From DSWT01 sp035373625 (GTDB lineage Bacteria > Chloroflexota > Anaerolineae > B4-G1 > SLSP01), in the NCBI GenBank assembly GCA_035373625.1, contig DAOSNS010000022.1:11036-75035 (forward strand): a stretch of 64,000 nt of DNA, written 5' to 3'. Shown here in pieces: positions 15,773 through 27,500 of this stretch. Both the position numbers and the translations under genes were made by a program. Position 1 is the stretch's first letter. Each line of letters begins with the position of its first letter. The notes beneath the pieces are model-generated. The model saw only the letters and a list, made by a program, of their open reading frames with translations. It did not search any database and was not told where the DNA came from.

Positions 15773-17656
15773 GTGAAACGTTCAGAGAAAATCGAGCAGA
15801 AACTCGCCACATTGCCTGCCAGTCCCGGTGTGTACCTCATGCACAACATCCGGGATCAGGTGATCTACGTGGGCAAGGCGATCAATCTCGCCAACCGCGT
15901 GCGCTCGTATTTTCACGCCTCGGCCCAGGAAGACGCCAAAACGCGCCGTCTCGTCGCCGAAATCGCCGACATCGAATGGATCGTCACCGAATCGGAAGTT
16001 GAGGCGCTGATCCTGGAAGCCAACCTCATCAAAAAATACCGTCCACACTTCAACGTCCGCCTCAAAGATGACAAGCGTTATCCCTATCTCAAAGTGACGG
16101 ATGAGGATTTCCCTAAAGTGCTCATCACCCGCAACATGCGCCGCGGCGATGGACGTTATTTTGGCCCGTATACCTCGACCAGCGCGCTGCGCGAGACGCT
16201 TGATCTGCTACGGCGGCTGTTCCCCTACCGCACCTGTGACCGTGAGATCACCGGCGCCGACCGCCGCGCATGTCTCTATTACGACCTGAAACTCTGCACT
16301 GCACCCTGTATCGGCGCGGTGGATCGTGAGCAGTACCGGGCGATGATTGCCCAACTGGTGCAATTTATGGGCGGCGAAACCGAAGAGATTATGGAGGGGC
16401 TGAAGCGTCAGATCCAGGAAGCCGCCCTGGCATTACAATTTGAGCGTGCGGCGCAACTGCGCGACCGCTATCAGGCGTTGCAGCAGGTGATGGAACGTCA
16501 GCGCATCGTCACTACCGCCGCGGTCAACCAGGATGTGATTGCCCTGGCACGCGACGATAGCAATGTCTGCGTCGAAGTCTTCTTCGTGCGCAACGGCAAG
16601 CTGCTGGGGCGCGAGTTCTTTATGATGGAGGGCGGCAACGAGGAAGACGAACAGGCGATTGTGGCGGCTTTCCTCCAACAATTCTACACCGAAGCGGCAA
16701 TGGTGCCGCCGGAGATTCTGCTGCCCTCACAGGTCGCCGAGGCTGCCGTGCTCGAAGCCTGGTTGCGTTCCAAACGGGGCGATGTAGTCTACCTCAACGT
16801 CCCCCACGAAGCTGGCCCGGAGCGCGATCTGCTCGATCTGGCGGCGACCAACGCAGCGGAGACCCTGCGCGCGCTCAAAGCGCAATGGGAGCTGGACAGG
16901 CATCGCAGCGAGCAAGCCTTAACTGATCTCCAGACGGCGCTTGGTCTGACAACGCCGCCGGTGCGCATGGAGTGTTACGACATCTCGACGACGCAGGGCG
17001 TGGAAGTTGTCGGCAGCATGGTGGTCTTTGAGCATGGTGTTGCGAAGAAGAGCGATTACCGTCGCTTCAAGATCAACACCGTTGAAGGGCAGGATGACTT
17101 TGCCAGCATGCGCGAGGTGCTTACCCGTCGCTTCGATCGTTGGCGGCGTATGGAAAGCGGCGAATTGAAGGGAGTGCGTGGCAGTCAGGCGTGGGCGAAG
17201 CTCCCCGATTTGTTGATCGTGGATGGCGGGAAAGGGCAACTGGGCGTGGCGGTGGAAGTGTTGCGGGCATTTGATCTGCAGGACAGGGTTCCCGTGGTGG
17301 GCCTGGCCAAGCGCGAGGAGGAAATCTTCAAGCCTGGGCGTAGCACATCCATCCGTTTCGACCCGGCAGCGCCGGCCATCTTGCTATTGCGTCGCATCCG
17401 CGATGAAGCCCATCGCTTCGCCATCACCTACCATCGGCAACGTCGCGCCAAACGCGGTTTGGCCTCGCAAATTGACGAAATCCCCGGCATCGGCCCGGTG
17501 AAGCGCCGTGCCCTGCTCAAACATTTCGGCTCACTGGATGCCATCCAGAAAGCCGGCGTCGAAGAGCTAATGGCGGTCCCCGGCATCTCGCAGGTACTGG
17601 CGACGCAAATCCGCGAACATTTTGAGCGGCTGGAGAAAGAGGCGGGGGAGGAATAA
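15773..17656 (+). CDS. uvrC: Excinuclease ABC subunit C
   Basis: 627 aa, normal length. The N-terminal GIY-YIG nuclease domain is seen in PASPGVYLMHNIRDQVIYVG with KAINLANRVRSYF. The Cys/UvrB-binding UVR region follows (residues about 190-225), then the RNase H-like C-terminal nuclease (MECYDISTTQGVEVVGSMVV, LLIVDGGKGQL, GLAKREEEIFKPG, LLRRIRDEAHRFAI) and tandem helix-hairpin-helix motifs at the end (IPGIGPVKRRALLKHFGSL, VPGISQVLATQI). It makes both incisions in nucleotide excision repair. The GTG at 15773 is chosen over a TTG at 15755 lying in the terminator stem. Confidence 0.97.
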   Translation: MKRSEKIEQKLATLPASPGVYLMHNIRDQVIYVGKAINLANRVRSYFHASAQEDAKTRRLVAEIADIEWIVTESEVEALILEANLIKKYRPHFNVRLKDDKRYPYLKVTDEDFPKVLITRNMRRGDGRYFGPYTSTSALRETLDLLRRLFPYRTCDREITGADRRACLYYDLKLCTAPCIGAVDREQYRAMIAQLVQFMGGETEEIMEGLKRQIQEAALALQFERAAQLRDRYQALQQVMERQRIVTTAAVNQDVIALARDDSNVCVEVFFVRNGKLLGREFFMMEGGNEEDEQAIVAAFLQQFYTEAAMVPPEILLPSQVAEAAVLEAWLRSKRGDVVYLNVPHEAGPERDLLDLAATNAAETLRALKAQWELDRHRSEQALTDLQTALGLTTPPVRMECYDISTTQGVEVVGSMVVFEHGVAKKSDYRRFKINTVEGQDDFASMREVLTRRFDRWRRMESGELKGVRGSQAWAKLPDLLIVDGGKGQLGVAVEVLRAFDLQDRVPVVGLAKREEEIFKPGRSTSIRFDPAAPAILLLRRIRDEAHRFAITYHRQRRAKRGLASQIDEIPGIGPVKRRALLKHFGSLDAIQKAGVEELMAVPGISQVLATQIREHFERLEKEAGEE

Positions 17657-17662
17657 AGACTT

Positions 17663-17780
17663 TTTGTGCTGCTTGCGGTGCTGGCCTCGCTGGGCGTCTT
17701 CAGCGCCGACGCGCTCAAGGCGCTGGACGGCCTCTCCAAGTGGGCGTTCACCTTCGCCTTCATCGCCATCGGGATTGATT
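17663..17780 (+). pseudogene. YeiH-family (UPF0324) remnant, left fragment
   Basis: Directly after the uvrC stop the frame reads VLLAVLASLGVFSADALKAL then DGLSKWAFTFAFIAIGIDF, the penultimate C-terminal membrane segments of YeiH-type putative sulfate exporters. The N-terminal about 270 residues are absent. Homology stops at about 17780. The continuation (ID, then LALGDLRGLGWKP) is found in the same phase 16.4 kb away at 34126-34290. Confidence 0.65.
17742..17772 (+). repeat. 31-bp direct repeat, left copy
   Basis: Starts GGGCGTTCACCTTCGCCTTC and ends ATCGCCATCGG. It is identical to 34127-34157, and one mismatch further the identity continues for 5 bp (ATTGA). It lies in the left YeiH fragment. 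Confidence 0.9.
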
Positions 17781-17837
17781 TTCGAAGGAGACGCCGGTGT
17801 TACCGCACACTATGCCAGCACGAAAATGGCTATCTGA

Positions 17838-20800
17838 CTAACGACTATCAGACTGTTTTCCAAGAAGTTGGGCTTGTAACGCGCGGTGTTCGGGGATCGC
17901 CGTGAGGAATGTTGCTGCTTGCGCTTCCGGCAGGCGCGCGGCCTGCGCCTGCAACAGCGTGCGGGCGCGCGTCAACACATCAGCGGCGCGCTCCCCAACT
18001 TGATCCGCGCGGGTGTTCTCCAGCGCTTGCAGCGCGCAGTAACAGTGCCAGTAGGCGCGCAGCGGGCGCACCACGCCGGCCGGCAACGGTTCGCGTTCCA
18101 AAGCAGCCAGGGCTTGGTCAAGCAGCGAATACGCCTGATCGCTTTGCCCCTGCTCCGCGCAGGCGTGCGCCAGCGCACTTGCGCCCAGTGTGATGTGCCC
18201 GGCCTGATTGGCCTTGCGCCACAATTCCAGCGCGGCGGAAAATCGCGCTGCGGCAGTCTTGATTTCCCCGCGCGCCTGCGCGACGCGCCCTAGCAGATAT
18301 TCGGCCTGTCCCGCGCGGAGCGGGTCGCTGGCCTGGCGCAATCCGGTCAGGCTGGCCTCCGCGTGCTGCTGCGCGGTCTCCCTATCGTCCACGTCAAACG
18401 CCGTCCAGCCCAGGCCCAACTGCGCAATCGCCGCACCCCAAATGTCTTCAGCCTGCTGGCACAGACGCAGCGCCTCGGCATAAGCCTGACGCGCTTCCTC
18501 TATGGCGCCCACTTCGTACGCCAGCGTGCCCAGGTTGTTCTGGCTGACCACCTGGCCGCGCAGGTCGCCAGAGATGCGGCGCAGTTCGAGACCCTGGCGG
18601 TAGCTGCGGCGCGCGCCTTCGTAGTTGCCTTGCCGCTGCAGGACAATACCGAGCATGTTGTGGACAATGGCTTCATCGCGCTTGTTGCCCAACTGTTTCC
18701 GCAGGGTCAGGCTGCGCTCCAACCTGGCTTCGGCGGCTGCATAATCCCGCTGCGCCCAGGCCACATTAGCTAATCCTTCCAGACTGGTAGACAGCGTAGC
18801 CGGGGCGTCAATGCGCTCGGCAATCTCACGGGCCTGTTCATACTCGATAAACGCTGCATTCATATCGCCTTGCCGTCGCAAGGCGCATCCCCGCCAGCAG
18901 TGCCCTTCGGCGCGCGCCGCTTCGTCACTTGCCGCGATCGCGCAAGTGATAGCGCGCTGCGCCGCGGCCACCGTCTCGGCGTAATCGCTGTTCACTTCGG
19001 CGTAATTGGCTTGCCGCAGCGCAACCTCAGCCTGATGCTGCGGCGTGGCAACTTCTGGCGGGCCGTTTTCCGCCAGCGTCGCCAGTTCATCCAAAACGTG
19101 GCGTTGGAGGTCGCGGTCGCTGGTCATGTCGTAAGCCGATTCCAGCCCGCTGAGCAGCGCATAGCGCAACCCGACTTCGGAGGTCAATGCCAGGCCGCGC
19201 CGATAGCAGGCTATGGCTTGCTCATAAGCATACGCGAGGCGCGCCTGGTCGCCGGCCAGCCGCAGATAGCGCGCCGCAATGGCGTCCTGGCGCGCCAGGT
19301 CGTAGTGATACGCCAGCGACGCGACTTCTTCGGGGTGCAGCGCCGCTAACGCGGCGGCGAGCCGCGCGTGCAGCAGACGGCGCAGCGGCGCGGGAACCGT
19401 CTGGTAAAGCGTGCTGCGGATTTTATCGTGCGTGAGGTCCCAGGCGTCATTGGCCGGGCGCGCCAGTTGCCGCTCGCGCCATAGCGTCAGCGCCGTTTCC
19501 ACCGTCTCCGGTGGACATTCGCCGGCTGCCGCCAGCAGCGCCGCGTCGAAGGGTCGCCCGTGGGCTGCCGCCAATGTCAGCAGATATTGCCCGGTCTCGT
19601 CCAGCCGCTGCACCCGTTGGAGGATCACGTCCTGCAAGCGCGCCGGCAGTGCGGGTGACGCCGGCAGCGCGCCCACCACATCCCATCCTTCCCCGGCGAC
19701 GCGCAAGATGCCTTGCTCGCGCAACATCTCCATCAATTCGGCGATGAAAAACGGATTGCCTTCACTTTCGTGGAAGAGATAGTCCGCCAGCGGCATCTCG
19801 GCGGTGGAATCGAGCAGGCGGGCGGTCAGGCGCGTCACGTCGTCCGCCGAAAGCGGCGCGAGCGACAGCGTGCGCAACCGCGCATCGCGGTTGAGGGCGT
19901 GGATCAGACGGGCGAGTGGATGGTCGGGCAGGGTCTCGCCGGGGCGGTACGCGCCGACGAGCCAGCATGGCGCATCGCCGAGATGTCGCGCCAGGTAGTG
20001 CAATAAGTCCAGCGTGTCTGTGTCGGCCCAATGCAGGTCATCCAGAAAAAGCACCAGCCCGGCGCGGCGTTGCGCGCGCAGTCCACGCAGATAGGCGGCG
20101 ACCGCCGCAAAAAGCGCGGTGCGTTCCGCTGGCGCGGCATCTTCTGAATGGAGCAGACGGGTCATCGGATTGGCGACGGTTGACAAGGCGGGCGACGCAG
20201 CCGGTTGCAGCGCTTCGTGGATGGCCTGATAGGGCAGGGCGCGGTTGAATTCGTAGCAGCGCCCGCTGAGAACACGCGCGCCTTGCCCGGCGACGATGCG
20301 CAAGACTTCGTGGATGAGCCGCGTTTTGCCGATGCCGGCGTCGCCGGAGACCAACGTGAGGCCGCCCGCGCCGCGCCGCGCGGCTTCCCACTGCGCGAGC
20401 AGCCAGGCATGATCGCTTTCCCGCCCCACCAGCGGGAGAAACACGCCCCCGGATACCTCGGAGAGGCGCAGCTCGTGTGTTTCCTCCGCTTCAGCGCGGA
20501 TGCGGTCGTAAAGCGCCTCGGTTTCGGCGGTGGGCGCAACGCCCAATTCCTCCGCCAGCAGCCGCCGACACAGCTCATACTGCTTGAGCGCCGCGCTGCG
20601 CTGCCCGGCCAGCGCCAGCAGCAGCATTTTGTGACGGTGCGCCTCCTCGCGCCAGGGATCGAGCGCCAGCAAGCGGTCGGTATACTGTAGGCCCGTTTCT
20701 ATTTCCCCCCGGCGGGTGTGATGCGCGACCAGGGTGTGCAGCGCGGCGGCGGCTTTTTGCCGCCAGCGCTCGCGTTCGACGACCAGCCACGTCTCGAAGT

Positions 20801-21209
20801 CCGGGCAATCGTCGAGGTACATCCCGGCCATAAAGTCGTCGCGGTATAGGGCGACGGCTTCGGTCAAGGCGGCCACGTCGGCGGTTGGGCCGGTCAACGC
20901 GGTAAAGGCGGCCACGTCCAGCCAGCACGCTGCGGCGTTGAACGTCACCGTTTCGCGGTCAGCGTTGACGCAGCCGGGGAGCAGTGTGGCGAAGTTGTTG
21001 AGCACGCGGCTGAGGTTGCCGCGTCCGCGCGCTTCGGGCTTGTCAGGCCAGAAAAGGTCAGCCAGGTGCGCGCGCGTCTGCGGTTGGCCTTGCGCCGCCA
21101 GATAGCACAGCAGCGCCAGCGCGCGCCGCGACTCAAAGCCGTGAACAGGTTGTCCGGCGTGTTCGACGTGTACCGGGCCGAGCAAGTGTAAACGATAGTC
21201 GAACTCCAT
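17838..21209 (-). CDS. BTAD/AAA/TPR transcriptional activator (SARP-MalT-like)
   Basis: 1123 aa from the ATG at 21209; the longer open frame reads through intergenic heptamer repeats. An OmpR-type winged helix (residues 1-95) and BTAD domain (about 95-245) are followed by an AAA-type ATPase with Walker A GDAGIGKT (289-296) and Walker B LVLFLDDLHWADTDTL. From about 620 to the end come TPR repeats (for example AEARLERSLTLRKQLGNKRD). Such proteins activate transcription after ligand binding to the TPR region and nucleotide turnover. It is divergent from the surface-protein operon, which is the obvious target (inference). Confidence 0.9.
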   Translation of the reverse strand: MEFDYRLHLLGPVHVEHAGQPVHGFESRRALALLCYLAAQGQPQTRAHLADLFWPDKPEARGRGNLSRVLNNFATLLPGCVNADRETVTFNAAACWLDVAAFTALTGPTADVAALTEAVALYRDDFMAGMYLDDCPDFETWLVVERERWRQKAAAALHTLVAHHTRRGEIETGLQYTDRLLALDPWREEAHRHKMLLLALAGQRSAALKQYELCRRLLAEELGVAPTAETEALYDRIRAEAEETHELRLSEVSGGVFLPLVGRESDHAWLLAQWEAARRGAGGLTLVSGDAGIGKTRLIHEVLRIVAGQGARVLSGRCYEFNRALPYQAIHEALQPAASPALSTVANPMTRLLHSEDAAPAERTALFAAVAAYLRGLRAQRRAGLVLFLDDLHWADTDTLDLLHYLARHLGDAPCWLVGAYRPGETLPDHPLARLIHALNRDARLRTLSLAPLSADDVTRLTARLLDSTAEMPLADYLFHESEGNPFFIAELMEMLREQGILRVAGEGWDVVGALPASPALPARLQDVILQRVQRLDETGQYLLTLAAAHGRPFDAALLAAAGECPPETVETALTLWRERQLARPANDAWDLTHDKIRSTLYQTVPAPLRRLLHARLAAALAALHPEEVASLAYHYDLARQDAIAARYLRLAGDQARLAYAYEQAIACYRRGLALTSEVGLRYALLSGLESAYDMTSDRDLQRHVLDELATLAENGPPEVATPQHQAEVALRQANYAEVNSDYAETVAAAQRAITCAIAASDEAARAEGHCWRGCALRRQGDMNAAFIEYEQAREIAERIDAPATLSTSLEGLANVAWAQRDYAAAEARLERSLTLRKQLGNKRDEAIVHNMLGIVLQRQGNYEGARRSYRQGLELRRISGDLRGQVVSQNNLGTLAYEVGAIEEARQAYAEALRLCQQAEDIWGAAIAQLGLGWTAFDVDDRETAQQHAEASLTGLRQASDPLRAGQAEYLLGRVAQARGEIKTAAARFSAALELWRKANQAGHITLGASALAHACAEQGQSDQAYSLLDQALAALEREPLPAGVVRPLRAYWHCYCALQALENTRADQVGERAADVLTRARTLLQAQAARLPEAQAATFLTAIPEHRALQAQLLGKQSDSR

Positions 21210-21287
21210 CCTCACAGCCTTTGCGAAGGATTTGCGAAGGGTTGTCAGGTATAAGATAGCATAATTGTGTGAAGTCACAAGCAAGCG

Positions 21288-21336
21288 AATGGCAAATGGC
21301 GAATGGCAAATGACGAATGGCGAATGACGAATTTTA
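21288..21336. repeat. 7-bp-period tandem repeat
   Basis: Degenerate repeats of GGCAAAT/GGCGAAT/GACGAAT in the divergent spacer between the BTAD gene and the surface-protein operon. Confidence 0.7.
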
Positions 21337-21346
21337 GGGGGCAAGG

Positions 21347-21559
21347 ATGCCGCTGAGTGAGCCGCATTATCAAGCCTATTTATTGCGCTGCTGGCAAGAG
21401 CCGTCCGCACAGCCCGGCGATCCGCCGTCGGCGTGGCGGTTTGCGCTGGAGTCGGTGGGGCAGGAGCCGGAGCGCCGGGGGTTTGGCTCATTGGAAGCGG
21501 TGTTTGCGTTTCTGCGAGCGGTGTTGGAAGAAAGGTCTACATCCACAGGAGGAAAATGA
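21347..21559 (+). CDS. 70-aa conserved-looking small protein
   Basis: The text WRFALESVGQEPERRGFGSL then EAVFAFLRAVLEE resembles a family of short Chloroflexota proteins with the pattern W-R-x-S-L-E-D...G-E-R-R-G-F-x-S-L-E-A-L-x-x-F-L (recalled, not searched). GGGGCAAGG precedes the ATG. Its TGA (21557-21559) overlaps the start of the giant surface protein, so translation is coupled. It is often found next to BTAD-type regulators (recollection only). Function unknown. Confidence 0.65.
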   Translation: MPLSEPHYQAYLLRCWQEPSAQPGDPPSAWRFALESVGQEPERRGFGSLEAVFAFLRAVLEERSTSTGGK

Positions 21560-24500
21560 TGAACAGTATAACACGATGGTGGAAGCCCTTGCCGGCGGGA
21601 GAAAAACCGGCATCCCGATACGCATGGCGATTGGGATTGTCTATCATCCTCAGTCTCGCGGCGTTGACCGGGTTGGGATGGGTGTTGAGTCGCCACGCCG
21701 CGCCGGCCTTTGCCGATTCCCCGCCAAGCGCGGCGACCCTCACCCGCGCGCCGGCCGGCCCGCTCTTCCCCGGCGCGGTGGTGCAGTTCACGGCGGCGGC
21801 GACCGGCACACAGCCGTTCACCTACACGTGGACGCTCAACGGCGCAAGCGTTGGCGGGAACGCCCCAACGTGGACGTATACCTTCACCGACGCCGGTCTC
21901 TATACGGTGAGTGTGCTCATCACCAACACGTTTGGGCAGGATAGCGCTGCGTTGCTTGTGCCGGTGCGTGGCTGCGAGGCGCGGGTGGCGAGCAGCGGCG
22001 TCATCTACCCAAGCGCGCAGGCGGCGATTGACGCTGCGCCGCCCGGCGGTGTGGTGCAACTCGCCGGCGCGTGCCGGGGTGTGACAACGCGCGGCGGCCT
22101 GCAACAGACGGCCTACATCAGCAAATCGCTCACGCTGCGCGGCGGCTATCCCGGTCTGGGCGATTGGAGCGCGTCCAACCCGGCGGCTTATCCCACCTTG
22201 CTCGATGCGCAGGGCGGCGGGCGCGCGCTGGCCGTTATTGGCCCGGCGAATGTGACTGTAGAAGGGCTGACCCTCACCGGCGGCAACGCCAATGGGCTGG
22301 GCGGCATCGAAAGCTCGAATGGCGGCGGCGGCGTCTACCTGTCCGGCGCAACCGTCACGCTGACAAACTGCGCCGTCGTGACCAACGTCGTCACAACCGC
22401 CTACGGGCGCGGCGGCGGGGTGGCCGTCAACGGCGGCAATGTGGTGATTGCGAACAGTCGCATCGCCTACAATCGCGCCGCCGACGCGGATGACTACAGT
22501 GCAGAGTACGGCGGCGGGCTGTATGCGTTTGGCGGGACGGTGAATGTGGTCAACAGCACCCTCAGCGACAACTCTACCCGTTACGGCGGCGGCGCGTACC
22601 TGACGCAGAACGGCATTTTCACATTCACCGATAACGTTATCGCGCACAACACGCTGGCCTGGGACGGCAATGGCGGCGGCGTGTATCTGGCGCAGGGCGC
22701 GCTGCACTTTGCGGGCAACACCGTCGCAGCCAACGACAAGAGCGGGGTGGTCGCGCAGGGCGATGCGCTGTGGATTGCCGATAACACCATCCGCAATCAA
22801 GGCGAGTACGCGCTGTCGCTCACCGGCGCGGGTGTGACGGTACAGGGCAACACGCTCACCGCCAACAAGCAAGGGGTTGTCATCAACGGCAGCGGCCTCG
22901 TCGCCGGCAACGTCATCAGCGGGTGCTGGGGCGGGACGGGGTTGACGCTCTGGGGCAGCGCGGAACAGACCGCCGGGCAGACTTTTACCGTGACCGGCAA
23001 CCTGATTCTGCACAATACCACGACCGGCGACGGCGGCGGTGTCTATGCGCGGGCGTATCGCGTCGCGTTCAGCAACAACGTCATCGCCTTCAACCACGCC
23101 AACGGCAACGGCAGTGGGTTGTATTTGCTCCCGCGCGGCAGCGGCTCCGGCAGCGATTACACCCGCTATCACTACACGCTGCTGCACAACACTGTCAACA
23201 ACAATACCGGCGCGAACGGGATTTATCTGCGCGGGCCGGCGAGTTTTGGGCCGATTCAGGCGGAATTGAAGAACAACCTTATCGCCAACCACGCCGTCGG
23301 CGTTGACACCGGTTGGGATAACGATGTGACGCTGATGAGAACACTCTGGCGCAACAACACGACCGATGTGACCGGCGCAGCGACGCGCACGGGCGACCTG
23401 ACCGGCGACCCGGCTTTGGCCGCCGACGGCTATCACCTGAGCGCGGGGTCGGCGGCGCTGGATGCCGGTAGCCCCAGCGCGGGATTGCCCTGGCAGGATA
23501 TAGACGGCGACGCCCGCCCGGCCGGCTTCGGCTACGACATCGGCGCGGATGAAGTCGCCGGGCCGGCGCTGCAACTCACGCAGACGCCGAGCGCGTCCCG
23601 ACTGGCGCACGGCGAAACTGTCGTGTACGCCGATACGGTGAATGTGGCCGGCGGCGCGGTGTCCGGGCTGGTGGTCACGCTGACGCTGCCGGTTGAGCAG
23701 CAAGCGCTGGCGGCGACGAGCAATCGCGGGACGTGCGTCCTGGTCAACGGGTATGGCGGCGGCGCGGTCTGCACGCTGGGGAATACGCCGGCCGGGACGA
23801 CGGTACTGCTTACGGTCACGGCCGGTATGACGACGACGCCCATCTTGCCGGCGGCGATGCCCGGCGCGCTGACGGCCACGCTCACCGCGCGCGCGGCGCA
23901 AGCCGCCAACGCACTCTCCACGCCGTTGGCGTTCCAGTATTGCCGCGCCAACGTGAACGGCGTCATCTACAATACGCTGCAAGCGGCAGTGGATGCCGCC
24001 CCGACCGGCGCGCTGGTCAAGGCAGCGGGTTACTGCGACACCTTCAACGCGCGCGGCAGTGAAATCGTGTACCTCACCAAGACGCTGACGCTGCGCGGCG
24101 GTTACACGCTGGCGAATTGGGAGACCTCCGACCCGGCGGCGCAGCCGACCACGCTCGATGGGCGCCTGGCGGGGCGCGGCATCCTCATCCAGGGCGCGGG
24201 CGTCGCGCCGACGGTGGAGGGGCTGCGGATTATCAACGGCAACGGCAGCGGCATCTTTGTCGGCGGGCAGGCCGCGCCTATCTTGCGCGGCAACACGCTG
24301 GAAGGCAACGTCGCCGCCTACACGCCCGACGGCGCGCTGCCCACAACGGGCGCGGGCGCCGGCGGCGGGATTTGCGTCAGCGGCGCGCCGAATACACAAA
24401 TTATCGCCAACACATTCCGCGCTAATCGCGCGCGTTACGGCGGCGGGCTGAACGTCTATCAAAGCAACGGCGTCGTCGTCCAGAACAACCAGTTCCTGGA

Positions 24501-27500
24501 TAATCAAGCGGGCCAGTTCGGCGGCGGCCTGGAGTTCAATGGCAGCAACGTGCAGGCGCTGGATAACCACTTCCAGGGGAACGCGGCTGGCGGCATCCTC
24601 GATTTTTGCGGCGGCGGCGCGATTGCCGCGACCTCCGGCGGGCCGACGCTGCGCGGTAACACGCTCGCCCAGAACAGCGCGCCCTACGGCGGCGGGATGA
24701 TCTTCCGCAATGGCGGCGCAACCGCGACCGAGAACGTCATCGCTAACAACGCGGCCACGGAGCAGGGCGGCGGCGTGTATGTGGAGATGTACAGCGCTCC
24801 TGTGTTGAGCGCGAATACCATCACGTCGAACACGGCCAAAACGGGCGGCGGCGTCTATGTAGACCAAAGCGCCAGCTCTCAGAGTATCACCTTGCGTTAC
24901 AATCGCATCGGCGCGAACCGGGCGACGGGCGGCAACGGCGGCGGCGTGTATATCAGTTGGCGCACGTATGGCGAACTGGTGGGCAACGCCGTCACGGGCA
25001 ACGCGGCCACGGGCGACGGCGGCGGGCTGTGGGTATCGGGGCTGGGCTACGACGGCAGATTTACGCTGCACAGCAACGCCGTCGTCGGCAATCACGCCGA
25101 CGGGCAGGGTGGGGGCATCTATCACGGCGCGCTCTACAACGGCGTCTGGCGGCACACCACGTTGGGGCAAAACACAAGCAGCGACGGCGCGGCGGTGACA
25201 TTGGGACCCGGCAGCAATCCCGCCGTCAACTGGGAATACAGCGTCATCTACAGCCAGACGGTGGGCGTCAACCAGACCGGCAGTTCGGGCGGCGCGCTGA
25301 ATCACACGTTGTGGAGCGGCGTGGCCACGCGCACGCAAGGCGCAGCCCTCACCACCGCCGATGACCTCACCGGCGAGCCGCGCCTACGCGCAGATGGCTA
25401 TCACCTGGCCCTCGGTTCGGCGGCGATTGACGCCGCGCCCGACAGCACTGTAGCCACCGACATAGACGCCGAGCCGCGCCCGCAAGGGCCCTACCGCGAC
25501 CTCGGCGCGGACGAGTATCGCCCGCAGGTGGCGCTCTCGTTGACCAAGCAGCGTCAGGGGCCCGGCAGCGTGATGGGCGGGACGGGCATCAGTTACACGC
25601 TCACCGTCGCCAATGCGCCCGGCGGCGAAACGACGCCGGACGTGGTGGTGACGGATACCATCGCGCCGGCGGGGGCCGTCGCCGCGCTTTCGGCGCGCGC
25701 GCAGAACACGCCGTGTACGGTCAACGGCGCGCAGGTGGTCTGTACGCTGCTCAACGCGCCAATCGGCGGCGCGGAAACGTTCACCGTCTGGGTGACGCCG
25801 ACGACTAACTACAGCGGACGGCTTACCAACACGGCGGAACTGGTCGCGCTCGATGCGGTGGATAGCACGCCGGCGGATAACGCGGCCGGGCCGGTGGTTG
25901 TCACCGTGACGGCGCCGCTGCCCGATGTGTGGATTACTAAAGCCGTCGCCGAGTCCTACATCGCGCCTGGCGGCACGCTGCATTACACGCTCACCTGGGG
26001 CAATCGAGGCTTGCTGCCGGCGGCTAACGTCGTCATCACCGATACGCTGCCTGCCGATGTCACGTACCAGCAGGCGAGCGGCAATCCCACGCAAAACGGG
26101 CAAACGCTCACGTGGAATGTGGGGCCCGTCGCTGTGGGCGGGGGCGGCGTTCTGACCGTCACCGGCGCGGCAGGCGCCGGGCTGCCCAACTGGACCCCGC
26201 TGGTCAACCGGGCCGGCATCCGCACCAGCGACGCCGAGCCGACGCTGCTCAACAATCAAGCCGTCGTCACCAACACCGTCTCGGATACGGGCGGCAATGA
26301 GTTCTGGGTGAGCCTCACTGCCGACAAGACGCGGGTGACGATTGACGACACCGTGAACTTTGAGGCGCAAGTGACCAATGAAGGTGAGACGTGGGCCAGC
26401 TCACACATCGAAGTGGCGCCTGACTATGGCTTTGCCGCGATTGTGCCGGGATCGGTGCGTTCTGTTCCGGCCGGCGCAACCTACGACGCCGCTAACATGA
26501 AAATCTCGCTGGACGTGTTGCTCGCGCCGGGCGAATCGGCTTACATCTATTACACGGCCAAAGTGGAATACTGCGGGTTCAAGGAAGCCTGCGGCGGCGT
26601 CAAGCACACTGTAAGCGCGTGGGCGCCCGGCATCCCGCAACCGTGGCGAGCTACACGCCTGCTCACCATCTACTGCGCCGCTCTGAAAGCAGAGGTTAGC
26701 GCGCCGCGCTATTTCAGCGTGCAGAGCGAAGACGCTGCTATCGTAAAAGTGTCCTATGCCAATCTCAATGTCATAGACCCTGACTACGGCGCTTTGGGCA
26801 AACCTATCCATGCCCTATTGACCTTGTACAACGGCAACTGGGCAGGCAAGGTAAAGTTCGTAGAAGCCCTTGGGTTTCCTCCTGGGATTATCCATTCAGA
26901 CGGTGCGTATATAACCTGGGACCTGGGCGAGCTGGCGCCGGGGGATACCGGTGAGGTCAGGGCTGTTGTGGATGGCTCGTGGACCGAGATGTATGCGGTG
27001 CGGGCCAAAATCGAGGCATTTGATCCGGCCGAGGCGCACGAGTGCGATAGTACAGATAACTATCCGCCCGACGCGCAAATTTATCCGATGAGCTTGAACT
27101 TTGAAAAGCGATTGATGACGTTGACGCCACATTGGGAGCCGGATAACAAAACCTTGTCGTTGGATGTCAAGTACCGGCTGCTCTACAAGTATACCAATAC
27201 GCATCCAGCCCACCCGCGTATCAGTACCTTACTGGTTAGTGATAGCTGGCCACAGGGGTTTAACCTGGTGCGGCAATATTCCTGGCCCAGGTTAGCCTAT
27301 TCTTTCCAAAAGGTCGGCTCCCAACTCTCTCTCTACTGGGGTGATGGGCAATCGGTTGATCTGGCGGTGGGCGACCATGGGTTTATCGAGTTGACCGGCA
27401 AGTCAGATCCGAATGTTCTACCGGAAGTCCCCCAACCTGGCTTTTCGTGGAACAACCTCGCTCTCGCTACCTTTGAGATAGCCGATGACCCGGAAGGGGA

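Noticed and set aside
21376..25338. 1320-codon open frame on the minus strand
   Set aside because: It lies entirely antisense to the giant surface protein, is Arg/Ala/Val-rich without any fold pattern, and results from codon bias of the repetitive GC-rich gene.
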